Origin: Spongilla lacustris
Taxonomy: Eukaryota; Porifera; Demospongiae; Spongillida; Spongillidae
Direction: 5' to 3'
DNA length: 64,000 bases
NCBI GenBank assembly: GCA_949361645.1
Contig: OX442428.1
Coordinates: 1,626,084 to 1,690,083, forward strand
Shown here piece after piece: positions 25,510 to 45,109 of this stretch. Each line of letters starts with the position of its first letter. The stretch's first letter is position 1. Both the position numbers and the translations under genes were made by a program. The notes beneath the pieces are model-generated. The model was given only the letters and a program-made list of their open reading frames with translations, searched no databases and was not told the DNA's origin.

Positions 25510-26390
25510 TATAACTTGAGTTAAGAGGCCCAATACATATGTATCCACATTTGGCATTTTGCATGGCCATTGGTTCTTCCCAGTCGATTGTAATTTCAGA
25601 CTGCACAGTATATGACAAGAATCAGAGGGAATATATACAGTACTACTACTGATGTGACATGCATGTTTTTACTTCTCTGAGAGTAGGTCAGCTAATCCCC
25701 ATTGTAATGTATTCCTCCCCAGTGGCCACGACAAGGACAGGCAATGTAATATATGATACAGCACAATACACGAACACACGAGACACGAGACATGGCGATG
25801 CAGCACAACATATAATAGCAAGCAGATCCAGTTTTTACCAGTACACAAACTGGAATAACTGGGATAGTCTTATCATATTTTGCGGCCAACACCACACCCA
25901 TTGAGAAAGAAAGGGATGTGAGGACACCATAAACGTGCTGTCCATTGATTTCGTTTACATTAAAAATATATCATTATTCATGATGATATGTATTGATTTC
26001 AAGTTTTACATAATTATTCTACTAGTACTGGTTTATATGTATTTATGTTAAATTCAATTTTCTGACTCGGCTGCCACAATGTGCTTCACTGGAATAGAGC
26101 CTAAGCATGAGTTTAACCACATACATGTGTATACCTGTATGCTCTGGCCACTGATATTCATGACCCATGAAGTTACACAATCAATCAGTGCCTCTGCTTT
26201 GTTTGATGCAGCTAATAGGTATGTTTAAGGCATATTCAAGTATGCTGGAGTTGCATTGTTAAGTTTGTCTAATTCTAAAGTGGTCCAAAAGACATTTGCC
26301 ACCACGCTAGCAGATATCCAATAAAAGAGATAATTATCTTTTTTTTCTTCTTTATTATAATATTATACATACAATTGTACATAAACACAT
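25510..26390. other. Non-coding spacer
   Basis: AT-rich sequence without a supported gene, RNA or repeat. Confidence 0.4.
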
Positions 26391-26396
26391 ACTTAA

Positions 26397-26530
26397 ACAC
26401 AGGCTCTAGACAAAATGGCCCTGGAGTTGGCTCTCATCAGGGTCAAATTAAATCTGCCATTATACTGATGGACCTAGGCTGCCTCAGGCTAGTAGCCAGT
26501 CTTCAGGCAGGTCTAGAGAGACTATGTTGA
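26397..26530 (-). mobile_element. LINE 3'-end fragment
   Basis: The minus frame reads NGRFNLTLMRANSRAILSRA followed by CV, the C-terminal signature of the LINE family seen elsewhere in the window, with an internal stop nearby. Confidence 0.55.
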
Positions 26531-26539
26531 GCTTCTGGT

Positions 26540-27370
26540 CCCCAAAATCCCAAAGTATCTACTTGAATATCCACACACCTAGCATAATATTTACCCGGCT
26601 TAGCTTTCTAGAAACACTATACACACAAAGCACCGTTAGCATGTGAGTATCCCCATTAATTCATGTGTAGCTGGCAACTTTCTGCTTAACCCACCTTTTG
26701 ATCCATGCTAAGCTCCCCCCCCCCCCCCCCTTCCCCTCTCCCCCTTAATTACCTTTCTATTAACCAGTCTTATAATGTGAGCTCTTGTCCTCCAGGTTTG
26801 CTTTGTACTTTAGCTAGCAAGTGCATATTCAAATAAATATGCACTTGCTCCAACAGCTTGTAAAACTATGCAGGCTGTGAAGAAGCATATTTCCATCGTA
26901 CTGGACTGGAAATGCATTTTTTTCTCCCAGTTGGAGATATGTCTGAATTTGGACATAGGATATAATCCTAAATATAGTTTATTCAAATTCTATTTTAACC
27001 AGCAATTTCCTTCCTTTATTAATAATTAGACCACCTCCTATGCTGGCAAATGTATCATTACCATTCATGAAACAGTATTTCTTGGTAATAAACATGTAGA
27101 TGTGTTTCTGTAATTATAATGGATGATGATTGGAGACATGCCAATATATATTAATCTGCTAAGCTTTGAAAGATTTGTATTGAAGTAAATAAAGCATATG
27201 CCAGAGAAAGTTTTTTTTTTTGCATCAATTTGTATATTGTTAAAATTCTTTTTACATCATTATTATATAATAAAGGTACATAAGGAACAAAACACAAAGT
27301 TCAATAAATTATATATAACTACACTACAAAACTAGCACACCCCAGGACAGATGCTAACAGAATTTTTTTG
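26540..27370. other. Non-coding spacer
   Basis: AT-rich with a C-run at about 26716-26731 and T/A-rich patches. No gene is supported. Confidence 0.4.
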
Positions 27371-28930
27371 AACAGGTATGCCCTTGAGTTTGGTTCACTG
27401 GACTGATACATCTTTGATTCAGCGAGCCAAATCATGTAGTATTGCAGAGGCATCTGGGCCAAAGACACCTGATGTCTCGATAGCAATGGAGCAGAATAGA
27501 TGTGTTCGAGCTATGGTCTCGTATTTAGTCACCTTTTTCCGCTCTGCCAAAGCCACAACAGCCCCTGCCTCTGATGTTGCCTGTAGCTCATATGAGGTTG
27601 CAAAAGTATGTCACATCCCAGACAAGTGGACATCCTGATTTCCATGGTGCAATGCACTGCATTCTTGACACCATTAGGTCGTTTACCATCAGAGCTTGAT
27701 GCTTCATCATCAAAGATCTATGAATGATGCTGTTTATTGCAGCATGGCAGGGTAAATGGCCTTCACTGTTTCATTGCAGTGAGGGCACTAGTGTGGATGA
27801 CAGATCGGATATTCATATTACATACATCATCATCCATCCGTAACCCAAGAGAAGATAGTGGTAGTGCATTTAACCATGCACCTGTCTCTTTAGCAGAAAC
27901 ACCTGGCCAAAAGTCGTGCGCGACATTTGGTGCAGATGCATTTTCAATGAGATGATCATATGTGGCTTGTACCAGCGGTGTGTCCCATGCCTTCCCTTCT
28001 GGTGTTTGTCTGATGGTGGAACAGGAGAAGATAAGTTTAGGTTTGCATTCCATGCTAACATAGCTTCCTCAACTCAGTGCAGGATAAGGAATTATTTATC
28101 ATAGATGATACTGCGATCAGAAGCCAAAAAGGCAGGCAGTGCAAGCTGGACAGCTCTCTGCATCCCAATACCACCGGCACGGACACAAAGGGTGGCTTGT
28201 ATCCAGGCAGAGTATCATGAAAGTGGCCCGGATGTTTAAAACCTTTCTGAGAGTAGATTAGAATCATATATAAAGAAGTAAAATAAGGAGCAGTACGAAG
28301 GATATACGAAGCAAAATAAAAGCATCTTGTCTGCTAAGGTAGCAAATTCTGGACTTCATGATACTCAAAGCATCAGTTTTGGTCCTGATAGCAGTATCAA
28401 TTGAAACTGTACTACCTACAGGAGAACCAAGAAGAGGAGCACTGTCTAAACTTACCCTAAGCAGATCAGGGACATGGGAGAGCAGAGCGTTGCCTGCGGA
28501 TGCAGTGCAAACCATCTCTGACTTACCGTGGCTGAGGTACAGCCCAACAGCAGAAGATTTCATGTTATATCAACATCATCAAGGTAGAATACCTTAAGTT
28601 CAGATCTGAGCTTTAAGGTCAAAGAGTGTATGACAAGGCAGAAAAGTAAAGGACCAAGTGGGTCACCTGTTGAACACCTTCTGCAGATTCGATAACAATG
28701 CCATGATAACTGAGGGTAGAAGGAGCTGAATAGCAGGAATAAACAAAATTTTGGAATGTGTTGTTTTACAGCCTCAAGCATTTTGTTCCTACTTATGCTG
28801 TAGAAAGAATTCTTAAAATCCAACTTGACCCGAACACTGGTGGGAGGCAAGTTGGCTAGATATAGTCGTACAGTATGAGCTGCTGCTTCAGCACCATGTG
28901 GAGTTCCAAAGCCTATAGCTGAACTGGGGA
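27370..28930 (-). mobile_element. LINE reverse-transcriptase remnant (RT palm to C-terminus)
   Basis: Read on the minus strand from 28850, the text shows RT blocks in order: VKLDFKNSFYSI (block A), STGDPLGPLLFCL (block B region) and FYLDDV (YxDD-type active site). Then come GLYLSHGKSEMVCT and LLGSPVGSTVSID, followed by ETGAWLNALPLSSLGLRMDD near 27850. The segment 27640-27378 holds the C-terminal ETSGVFGP and DLARRIK blocks. The frame changes at least four times and there are several stops, so it is inactive. This is the longest LINE copy in the window and probably represents the same broad family as the short 3' fragments. Confidence 0.75.
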
Positions 28931-28934
28931 TGTT

Positions 28935-29550
28935 CGAATTTCAAATTAATATAAATTAATAGTAGTATAAATGGAAGGGAAACAAGGATTGGATTAAAAT
29001 GCATTCTCTGACCAACTGTTCCTATACTGCAGGCAGTGCATGAGTTTTCCGGCTTTGTGTGAAACATATAAGAGGTATCTTCTCATCGCAGCCGGTGTAA
29101 TTAGATGTAAATGTAAAATATCTTCTTGTTAACAGAGAGACCCAAAACAGCATGTAATTAATCAGTAACAAAAAAATACCACCATACCTCAGTGCTGCCA
29201 TGTTGCTTCTTGAACACTTGTGTACAGTGATTTATAGATGAGCCTCCTGTCCCCCTGTCACTTTGGTCAATCAATTGTATGTGTGTCTGCATGATGAGTT
29301 CACACTTCCCCAGTGAACTTTCTGTGGTCATTAAACGGTCACTGTACCACAAAGACATGAAGACTGGTATTAATAGGGAATTCGAAAAGCTTCTCAGTTT
29401 TTCTGAATACAATTCAATACGGTGCTAAAGCATAAAATAGCGGCATGGAAAGGCTTTTCAATTATAGCCAAGTCGCATTGAGCTAGTCAGCCATGCACAA
29501 TCTCAAAGTGTTGTCAAAAAAGCTCACTAAATGCAATCATTGATATTCAC
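28935..29550. other. Spacer with an unassigned minus-strand ORF
   Basis: A minus-strand ORF at 29158-29412 (84 codons) includes SDRLMTTESSLGKCELIMQT. It looks coding-like but has no recognised family and no supported splice partners. Confidence 0.2.
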
Positions 29551-29553
29551 ATA

Positions 29554-29690
29554 GTCTCGTACCCGGACCCAAATGTTTTATTTGCGCTATGGAAATTAAA
29601 GTTATTAGCTATATTACAACGGGCAGAGCCCTTCATGCAGGGAAACCATTGCTGCTATTCTATACTGTGTGTGGGGTCTGGGTACGAGAC
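29554..29690. mobile_element. Small MITE-like element, about 137 bp
   Basis: The left end gtctcgtacccggaccc (29554-29570) and right end gggtctgggtacgagac (29674-29690) are inverted repeats with one mismatch over 17 bp. No clear target duplication was seen. The half-motif GGGTCTGGGTACGAG also occurs elsewhere in the window. Confidence 0.55.
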
Positions 29691-30230
29691 GATTTCATTT
29701 TCATGTGATCTTTGACTTGGTATACATACATGTATATACACATCGTTCCTGTTTTTAAAAAAAACTATGCTAAAACCGCAACATACGGGCCAAGCGATTT
29801 TATCTTATGCCTCAAAGCAGGCGAACGACACGAGTACCCGAGTAGCGCAAGAATAACAGCGGCGGCGGAACCGGGCCAACTTTACCCAGAGTATGATTTT
29901 TGAGTTGATATTGTTACGTAATTAATTTACCAGCTGCATAAAGCGCAATATCAGTACCCTCCCTCCACTGGTTGAATCGGCCGAACGCGGACAGCCCCCT
30001 CCCCCACTGGTTGAATCAGCCGAACCAGAGATCATCCCTATCATTATGTTTTACCCTCGCCACCCCTGAATAATTAAATCCCACAAACCACTCTGAGTCA
30101 TACTCATACTTGCGATAAGCGCCATTGGGATTGTTTTATTATTATTATTATGTTATAATTATTATATCTAATGTCAAGTTGGAGAATTAAAGATACTGCT
30201 GCTTTTGACATCACAGTAACTTCACCGCTA
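29691..30230. other. Non-coding spacer
   Basis: Contains a short imperfect direct duplication, 'cccactggttgaatc' against 'ccactggttgaatc', at about 29967 and 30004. No gene is supported. Confidence 0.4.
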
Positions 30231-30239
30231 AGTCCCAAA

Positions 30240-30500
30240 ATTGTTTCTGAAGCGGGGGGTTTCTGCTGGTGTGGCTGCAAAAGCTACAGAATCAAGAAAA
30301 CATGAACAAAATGACACAAAGTGTTCAGAGCTTGGTTGGCAGTGCATTCCACTAGCAGAGGAAACATATGGAGCCTGGGGTGAAGAGGCACGCAATGCTT
30401 TCTCCTGCATAGCCATGCGCGAAGCCATCCTCCCAAACTGTAGCAAATCCCAAGTCTGAGCATTGTGCTTGTGAGAGCAAACGCCAGGGCTATCCTTGCT
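30240..30500 (+). mobile_element. LINE C-terminal fragment
   Basis: The plus frame reads NDTKCSELGWQCIPLAEETY then GAWGEEARNAFSCIA, and a frameshifted LVRANARAILARSLQ-like end follows. Truncated at both sides. An (AAT)n-like tail is present at 30690-30750. Confidence 0.65.
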
Positions 30501-30774
30501 AGATCATTGCAGGTGGCAGACATGCAGGTCGATGCAATGGACTACTGATCTTTCTGTGTGTATTTGCCTAAGAATTTGTTTTTTTGACTGTATGTTATTG
30601 TGTTGTTGTGTCTCAGGTTTTGTGCATGTGCATGTATACATTTTTGCTTGTAACCGTTGTATTGTATTCAAATCAAAAAAATTAAATAAATATCTAATAA
30701 TTATAATTATAATTATAACTATATAAATAATAATAATAATAATAATACACTTGGGTCCCGTTTGGCTACATCAT

Positions 30775-30895
30775 TGGGAAAGTCAAAGTCAGTGGTAATC
30801 CATGAGCTATACGGGAAGTTGAGCATGAATCTTGTCAGGGCCAATGCCACCGCGATCCTGTCCAGGTCCATACCTCCTCCTGAGCTTCAGTAGGC
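30775..30895 (+). mobile_element. LINE 3'-end fragment
   Basis: The plus frame reads GKSKSVVIHELYGKLSMNLV, then RANATAILSRS and a stop. It is followed by (AATAAT)n at 30963-31010, a likely retroposition tail. Confidence 0.65.
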
Positions 30896-31169
30896 TAGCA
30901 ACTTGTTTTGTGCATATCATGTGTCTGTGTCATGTTTGTACTGTATCAATTCAATTATATAAAATAATAATAATAATAATAAATAATAATAATAATCATA
31001 ATAATAATATGTAATAACTAATACTGCTGCTGTATTTGCCGTATGATGCTTTTATTTTAATAATAAAATAATAATAATAATAATAATAAATAATAATAAT
31101 AATAACCATTATGAATAAAAACATCATACATATTACATGTAGATATTCACAATGCATAAATACACCCTA

Positions 31170-31440
31170 TTATTACTACTGGTCTGGTACAAAACATCTG
31201 GAGAGGATGGCTACAGCGTTGGCTCTAACTAAGCAGAGGTTCAGCCTGCCATATAGCTCAGCTAGGACCACAGCCTTAGCCCTGTTGCAGCTGGTCGCAA
31301 GGCGAGAGGCCAGAAGTGCCAAAGACTCCATTGCTTCTGTCCCCCAAGCACCATATGCCTCAACCACCATGGGGACACAAACCCAACCTAGCTCCTTGCA
31401 TTTGGCATCGTTTTCTTCATGCTTTCTCAGCTCAACTATA
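31170..31440 (-). mobile_element. LINE C-terminal fragment, opposite orientation
   Basis: The minus frame reads VVEAYGAWGTEAMESLALLA, then AELYGRLNLCLVRANAVAIL and SRC. It lies head-on to the two plus-strand copies at 30.2-30.9 kb, with microsatellite tails between. Confidence 0.65.
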
Positions 31441-31534
31441 ATTATTATTTAAAATACACAACTAACTATACCATACATCTAAATCTACAATACACTTCTA
31501 CTCAATATCACTTTTGAGTTGGCCTTAATTAGGG

Positions 31535-32801
31535 ATATATAGATGATTTCGGTGAGAACCCGCGCGTCACGTGAGAGTCATGTGAAATTTTTATGGAGGG
31601 CAAAACATTATTGAGACGTATGGTAAATCGTGATGGATCGGCAGATTTCAAGCGAAAGGAGCGTTACAAATAAAAACTGGAGTCGGTGGGGCTGACACCA
31701 TGCGATGACCTTTCATGAGGGGTGATGGTCGTCGTTTCGGCGATGCTATGTCGTTGTGGCAGCGTATAGAGTATCGCAATATATTTGGCTATTTTATCGA
31801 TCGCCCGGGAACTGGAAGCCTACAACTAGTTTCAATCGGGCTCTGTGAGGACTGTGTTTGTGGTGTGTTTCGGCCAAGGCAACCAAAAGTGCAGAACAGG
31901 CACACGAAGCGTGGATTAGGGCCTATTGCACGGTCATCTGGCTTGATCGTTGCCGACTGAACTAGCTTGCGAATGCACGGTGTACATGTCTACAGACCTA
32001 TCTGTAATCGATAAGCTAGGTCCATACATGTAGCAAGTAGGCTTATAGCAATCGATCGGCAACAGACATCTTTGTCCTCCGTCATGTAGGCCTATAGCTT
32101 TTGTAGGCTGTAGCCAAAGGCAAAGCAGGGCAGCATGACAGCACACGTGCTCATCATCGTTGCTAAGACATAAGCAGATCCAGCTATTGGTGCAGATGGG
32201 GTGGCTACTCCAGACATGGGGGCTGCATCCCTATACCTATACTGATGATTTCTGTCTCTGTTGCGAGTCCTGCGTGAACTAGCAACCAACCCTCTACAGC
32301 TGAAGCAGAGATAATATAAAGCACACCTCTCCTTTTCTTCTTTGCCCCGCTTTCGCCTGCCGCGCTTTCACTGCCATCATTTTGATCAAATACTTCCTCT
32401 TGCATACCATCCTTGAAAGAGAATCGTGAAGAGACATAGCCACATCACTGGGTTCGTCAACAGGCTTGCCTACAATAAAAACAAATGACTCCCTCACTCA
32501 ATTGTGACTTCCACACTTCTAACTAACATGACACAAAATGGTCGCCACATATTCGCGAGTGCTTCGAAGGCTGCCAATCCTCTCTACGGACTGCTTGAAT
32601 CCACCTTCGTAGTCTGCCTTCATTTTTGAATGGAAACCGATAGAAACCTATGCCCAAACGCTGACCACCACGATTTCTACAGCCAAAAGCACAACACCTC
32701 CATACCATTTCACGTATACCTTGCCCTCCACTTCAATTATTCATCGTTTTAGGTCACGCGTTTCCAAGGAAACGACTTCTCACCGAAATCATCTATATAT
32801 T
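31535..32801 (-). mobile_element. TIR DNA element carrying a THAP-domain gene, about 1.27 kb
   Basis: Terminal inverted repeats of about 24 bp (atatatagatgatttcggtg plus agaa) lie at 31535-31558 and, reversed, at 32778-32801. Between them a minus-strand ORF encodes a THAP zinc finger. No transposase catalytic region is visible, so the element is probably non-autonomous or an internally deleted derivative. A clear target duplication was not found. Confidence 0.75.
32294..32708 (-). CDS. THAP-domain protein fragment inside the TIR element
   Basis: The first exon, 32708-32528, starts MVWRCCAFGCRNRGGQ and shows the THAP pattern: CCAFGC at the start, FYRFP and a mid-domain tryptophan (RRWIQAV), then CGDHF. 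The donor is T|GTTAGT. The second exon begins at 32469 (acceptor ttattgtag) and reads KPVDEPSD, the usual THAP C-terminal stretch. Beyond it the frame is disputed: one frame gives a lysine-rich segment, another an acidic one (QEEVFDQNDGSESAAGESG). THAP domains are known DNA-binding modules of P-element-type transposases and of host regulators. Here the TIRs make a transposon origin likely. Confidence 0.6.
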
Positions 32802-32984
32802 TATTTTATTTTATTAGTATATGGAAACTGTCCCATAATTATAATTATAATAAACGAAGCATAGTCATGTAGTGCTATTGCCGTTAACAATACAACAATA
32901 TAGACTAACACATATGGCTAACAACAACACGATACTTATCGTAACACTCACTCACTCACACAATATACGTATAATATTCAGTTA

Positions 32985-33218
32985 TACAAAAAACTCTTCC
33001 TCCTGACTGCCCATCTTCATTTTTCCCAACACAGAATTCGAAGCTGCATTGCCACGTTGAACGGCAACTGAGAGTCTCTGAGTGAGATATGCGCATGCAA
33101 AGGAGTTGGGGCTTCTCCAGACACCTGCCTCAACCGACGCCCCAACTATTTCAGGAACTCCGTTGTCTTTGGACCACAGACGATCATCGGCGTACTGCAG
33201 AACAGCAAAGCATACCAT
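32985..33218 (-). mobile_element. Retroelement C-terminal fragment
   Basis: The minus frame contains TQRLSVAVQRGNAASNSVLG, a phrase I recognise as a common C-terminal signature of retroelement pol proteins in marine invertebrates. No other domain remains. Confidence 0.45.
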
Positions 33219-33357
33219 GGGTATATAGCGATATCAGGACATCGTATGATCGTAGGAACGCCTTGCGCTTGCTAGCTTGGAGATTTAATTTCGTTAGCTT
33301 ACGTGCATGTGGGTCTGGGTACGAGGGTGTATTCATAACTGGGCGGATCTGACAAAG

Positions 33358-40546
<7,189 letters not shown>

Positions 40547-40779
40547 AATTACCGTGCTTGCAGGCTTGAAGGCACACCTGTCCAGATGCTTATAGTTGTG
40601 TTTCTCTTTTACATTTAAGAGATGTACTACTGATTGTGGCTTTTTTGTTTTATGTGCATTATTATGTTTTAATTTCAATTTCATCAAACAATATGATATT
40701 ATACATTTCTGTTTAGATGTTATTTTTTAGACCTCTAGTTGAGTATTTGATCATATATATTGATTTTATTACTATCACT

Positions 40780-40979
40780 NNNNNNNNNNNNNNNNNNNNN
40801 NNNNNNNNNNNNNNNNNNNNNNNNNNNNNNNNNNNNNNNNNNNNNNNNNNNNNNNNNNNNNNNNNNNNNNNNNNNNNNNNNNNNNNNNNNNNNNNNNNNN
40901 NNNNNNNNNNNNNNNNNNNNNNNNNNNNNNNNNNNNNNNNNNNNNNNNNNNNNNNNNNNNNNNNNNNNNNNNNNNNNNN
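40780..40979. other. Assembly gap (200 N)
   Basis: Exactly 200 undetermined bases next to a GGGA repeat. The round number suggests a placeholder of unknown true length. Confidence 0.99.
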
Positions 40980-41229
40980 GGAGGGAGGGAGGGAGGGAGG
41001 GAGGGAGGGAGGGAGGGAGGGAGGGAGGGAGGGAGGGAGGGAGGGAGGGAGGGAGAGGGAGGGAGGGAGGGAGGGAGGGAGGGAGGAGGGAGGGAGGGAG
41101 GGAGGGAGGGAGGGAGGGAGGGAGGGAGGGAGGGAGGGAGGGAGGGAGGGAGGGAGGGGAGGGAGGGAGGGAGGGAGGGAGGGAGGGAGGGAGGCAGGGA
41201 GGGAGGGAGGGAGGGAGGGAGGGAGGGAG
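40980..41229. repeat. (GGGA)n tract at the gap edge
   Basis: About 250 bp of GGGA with a few interruptions. The left limit is unknown because of the N gap. Confidence 0.97.
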
Positions 41230-43640
41230 GATTATTCCTGTCATAACACACTGCAGCACTGGAATTGGGCAGAACATTGATGGCAAGAGGATGAATTGAG
41301 CTGCATGGGCCCTAAAAAAATACAGATAATATGGAAATCAATTAATTAGCTAAAATTAAACAACCTCAACAACAGATATGAATGTAAAGGCATCAACCAA
41401 TAGTTACAGCCTGTATATATCTAGATCTTTGATGCACAGCATGATATACGTACTAGTCTTGAGCAATTCCAAGTCAATGGAGTGGAGGCTAGTGGCTTCA
41501 TAGTTTAAATGCATGCATACGTGTACATGTACGTATATTATACAATCAAAGCATATCGAAAAGTATAGAGAATTGCATAGGCCATGTCTGTCAAGATGTG
41601 GTTCATGCATGGGTCAGAATGTCCTTGAAAGGGGAAAGTGGTGTGCATCGTTTGGAGAGTATCCAAAGGGGTGAGGGCAACGTAATGGACGCACTGTTCT
41701 CAACTTCAATCTAACCACCATTTATGAAGCCATTTTGACATGTAAGTTTTGACCATAAACTGTAGTGTGAGGGTGGAGAGGGTGGAACTAATAGTGGAAT
41801 GTGCAGTGCCACTATCATAGCACACTCCACATATTCACATCATTCCAAGCACACATGTAGCACCCTCAATCATTCCAAATAGACACATCATCCCAGCACA
41901 CAGCCTTTGCATTGTTTATATCTTTAACATAACCGACCCAGATTGTCGTACAAAGTCAAATCAAAACCACAATCAAATGCCCAATACAAACTAACCTTGG
42001 ATCAGCCTTCCAATGTCAGCACAATCCAACAATCACAGTGTATCCACCACCTAGGAGAGGCACACTGAGGAGGGAAGCTTGCAGACATCAGACTCCAGTA
42101 GAACAGATGGGGGCAGGCTCCAGCCTAGGGACATGTCTGTGAGGAGGGAGGGGCTAATGTGAAGGCAATAGTGGTGCGAATCAAAGGTAAAAATGCTATG
42201 TATTTATCACATTACACAGACAACTACATTTACATCCATTACATTTTTCATTATTACTAGACACCAATGTTGCCTTCAAATCCATCACCAATATAATATG
42301 CACAGCTAATTGTACACCCACATCATCCCAGCACAGACAGAAGTGATGATATGGTTACAGGAGTAAATATGGACAAGAGAGAGGGAGGAGGAAGGAATGA
42401 GGAAGAGGAGGAGGTAGGAATGGGAAGGAGAGGAATCGGGAGAAGTTTGTGAGGACATACACATTACTACATACCAACAGATGAAGGTACTTCTCTCCAC
42501 CAATGTTAGCTATCCTTGGAAACACTTTCATTGGATTAAATATTGATGCCTAATCTAAAGTTGGGGGAAGAAAAGGTAGTCTTGTGAAACCCGCAAGAAG
42601 GGAAAGTGTAAGGAGTAACGGTGAATGGGAGGACGAGGAGTGTGGAAGGAGGAAGGGAAAGGAAAGTAGGGGATGGGAAGTAGGGGAGGGGAAGGAAAGG
42701 ATGATGAGCATTCCTAGGGTCTCCAAAAGCTTACAGTCATAACATAGGAGGAACATTTACACTGCAATACTGGAATCGGAAGGAGCGCTGATGGCAAGAA
42801 GACGAATTGAGCTACGTGAACCCTGAAGACGCAAATAGTCAAAATTATAAAGGGTAATGTGCAGAACAATTAATTTGATGACCTCATCAACAAACAAATG
42901 TAAATAAATACACAGCAATCAAAACATGTAGCTATAGGCCATATCTCTGCAACCAACAGGTACAGCCTAATGTACATATACAAAGAAAGCTTCAATGCCA
43001 TCGAATTGGGACTATTTAAAATTAGTATATACCTAATACAGTGCTGCTAAAATCTAGATATGTGTGCATTGCAGTTATAGTGTGTATGTGATTGTGTATG
43101 TGTTTGTGTTAAGTGACTTCACAGTGCTAGAAGTGACTACAGTCTATGGAACACAGTTAAACACTCTAATACTTTACCTGTGAGCATACCGGAACCATAG
43201 ACTGCTATTCCCCTCCGAACAGTGCTCTGATCTCAGCATAATGTAAAATAGACCCTAAATGAAGACAATTGGTTAAGTCACATGCGTATACAATAATATA
43301 TGCATACCCATACCCACAGAAACTTCAGCTTTCTCTTGTTTCTTTGTGCATGACCACATCATCCACAGATCATATCTCAACGATGATAGACCACCAGCCC
43401 TTCACATGGTTGGAGCTAGCAGTATATGATGGATAGGAGGGATAAAATGGTTACAGGTGTATATGGATAAGAGGGGGGGAAGGAATGGGGAGAAGAGAGG
43501 AAGGAAGGAATGAGATACACATATCACTACATACTAACAGGTGAAGGTAGCTCTCTCAACCAAAGTCTGGTATCCTTGAAATCCCTTCCATTGGAGTAAA
43601 TATACCATGTAGATCCCTCATGTAGTATTGTAAACTGAAA
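41230..43640 (-). pseudogene. Local duplication of minus-strand exon-like sequence, at least two diverged copies
   Basis: Text at 41240-41310 recurs at 42745-42830 (gatggcaag, then gaattgagct). Text at 42345-42545 recurs at 43450-43600 ('acatac' plus 'aacag', 'tgaaggta' and 'ctctc' in the same order). On the minus strand the 43.6-kb copy contains an open exon-like stretch (FQFTILHEGSTWYIYSNG, then a W-x-RELPSPV-like end). The equivalent at 42.5 kb has stops. A second exon-like piece at about 43250-43182 reads LFYIMLRSEHCSEGNSSLWF between AG and GT. The protein family is not recognised, and whether any copy is expressed cannot be said. Confidence 0.4.
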
Positions 43641-43736
43641 CCTGAAACACATACAAAGGGGTAGGATGAGGCGGAAAGGAAGAATGGGAGTTAGAAGAGG
43701 GGTAAGGAGGGGAGGGAGGGATGGTGTGGAGGGAGG

Positions 43737-44271
43737 GGGAGGGAGGGAGGGAGGGAGGGAGGGAGGGAGGGAGGGAGGGAGGGAGGGAGGGAGGGAGGGA
43801 GGGAGGGAGGGAGGGAGGGAGGGAGGGAGGGAGGGAGGGAGGGAGGGAGGGAGGGAGGGAGGGAGGGAGGGAGGGAGGGAGGGAGGGAGGGAGGGAGGGA
43901 GGGAGGGAGGGAGGGAGGGAGGGAGGGAGGGAGGGAGGGAGGGAGGGAGGGAGGGAGGGAGGGAGGGAGGGAGGGAGGGAGGGAGGGAGGGAGGGAGGGA
44001 GGGAGGGAGGGAGGGAGGGAGGGAGGGAGGGAGGGAGGGAGGGAGGGAGGGAGGGAGGGAGGGAGGGAGGGAGGGAGGGAGGGAGGGAGGGAGGGAGGGA
44101 GGGAGGGAGGGAGGGAGGGAGGGAGGGAGGGAGGGAGGGAGGGAGGGAGGGAGGGAGGGAGGGAGGGAGGGAGGGAGGGAGGGAGGGAGGGAGGGAGGGA
44201 GGGAGGGAGGGAGGGAGGGAGGGAGGGAGGGAGGGAGGGAGGGAGGGAGGGAGGGAGGGAGGGAGGGAGGG
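43737..44271. repeat. Perfect (GGGA)n tract, about 534 bp
   Basis: Roughly 133 GGGA units without a visible interruption. It produces spurious Pro-Ser-Leu-Pro ORFs on minus and Gly-Arg-Glu ORFs on plus. Confidence 0.98.
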
Positions 44272-45105
44272 ACTGATGGACATATGTGGCCCCAACTGAC
44301 AACCGGTGATGTGTGTAGTCTTGTAAGAAACACACTGACTCCCAGGAACTGAGGAAGTTCTGACCACTAGCATGTGTGGTCCAATCCGTGCCTTGAGAAT
44401 TGAGATGCAGGACAAATTCTACCAGGAATATGTGTTTAAACAGAGGACTGGACTGTAGCTGGATTTCTATAATGGTTAGTAGTAATTCTTTTGGGTGCAT
44501 GTGAAGATGTTCTTGCATGACCATGTCTCCCCATTGCCACAGGTGGGTGCTTCTGATGAAGGTGGCGCTGACCAAATGAGCTCAGGGTGCCAAGGTGGTC
44601 TACTAATCCTTGGGCCATACTGCAGGGAATATTGTACCATGTCAGACATGTTCCCATTCCTGGTACTACCACCAAAGATTGCATACATTCATTGTATTCC
44701 TGTTTAGACTGGATGATGAGGTTTATGCAACATCTGCGCTCAGAGCCAGATCCTGAATCCATGTACTACACTGATGATGTGCTGCCTTTGCAAGAAGCAT
44801 TTTAGACCATGTGGGCCAGGTAATCAGTAGACCAGCAAGCAGTGGCAACTAACCATCTTTATTTACAGAGTTTGACTAAGCTAGTAAACAACACCCTAAT
44901 GGTGCCTCCAATAGAGTCTTATAACCCATATAGGCGCTGTAATGATGAACACCCCATACCACAGCTAGGCCATCATTCTGATACAACCACCAAATGACTT
45001 CCTGCATCCTGCAGTTAAGGTTGGTGCTGCACTGCAGATATCTCATTTACGTATTGTTATTACAGGATATATGTTCACTACTCTTCCAGGACGCAGCCTG
45101 CTGGA
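44272..45105. other. Spacer, no recognised gene
   Basis: Open stretches occur on both strands (for example 44436-44762 minus), but none has a recognisable domain or clear splice sites. Confidence 0.35.
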
Positions 45106-45109
45106 TGCA

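Noticed and set aside
29712..29903. Plus ORF of 63 codons
   Set aside because: No homology recognised, no splice context, average composition.
32821..32850. 'ggaaactgtcccataattat' as a third terminus of the giant element
   Set aside because: Only about eight bases match the real terminus, in AT-rich surroundings; chance is sufficient.
43527..44575. PPSL and GGRE repeat ORFs
   Set aside because: Translations of the GGGA tract.
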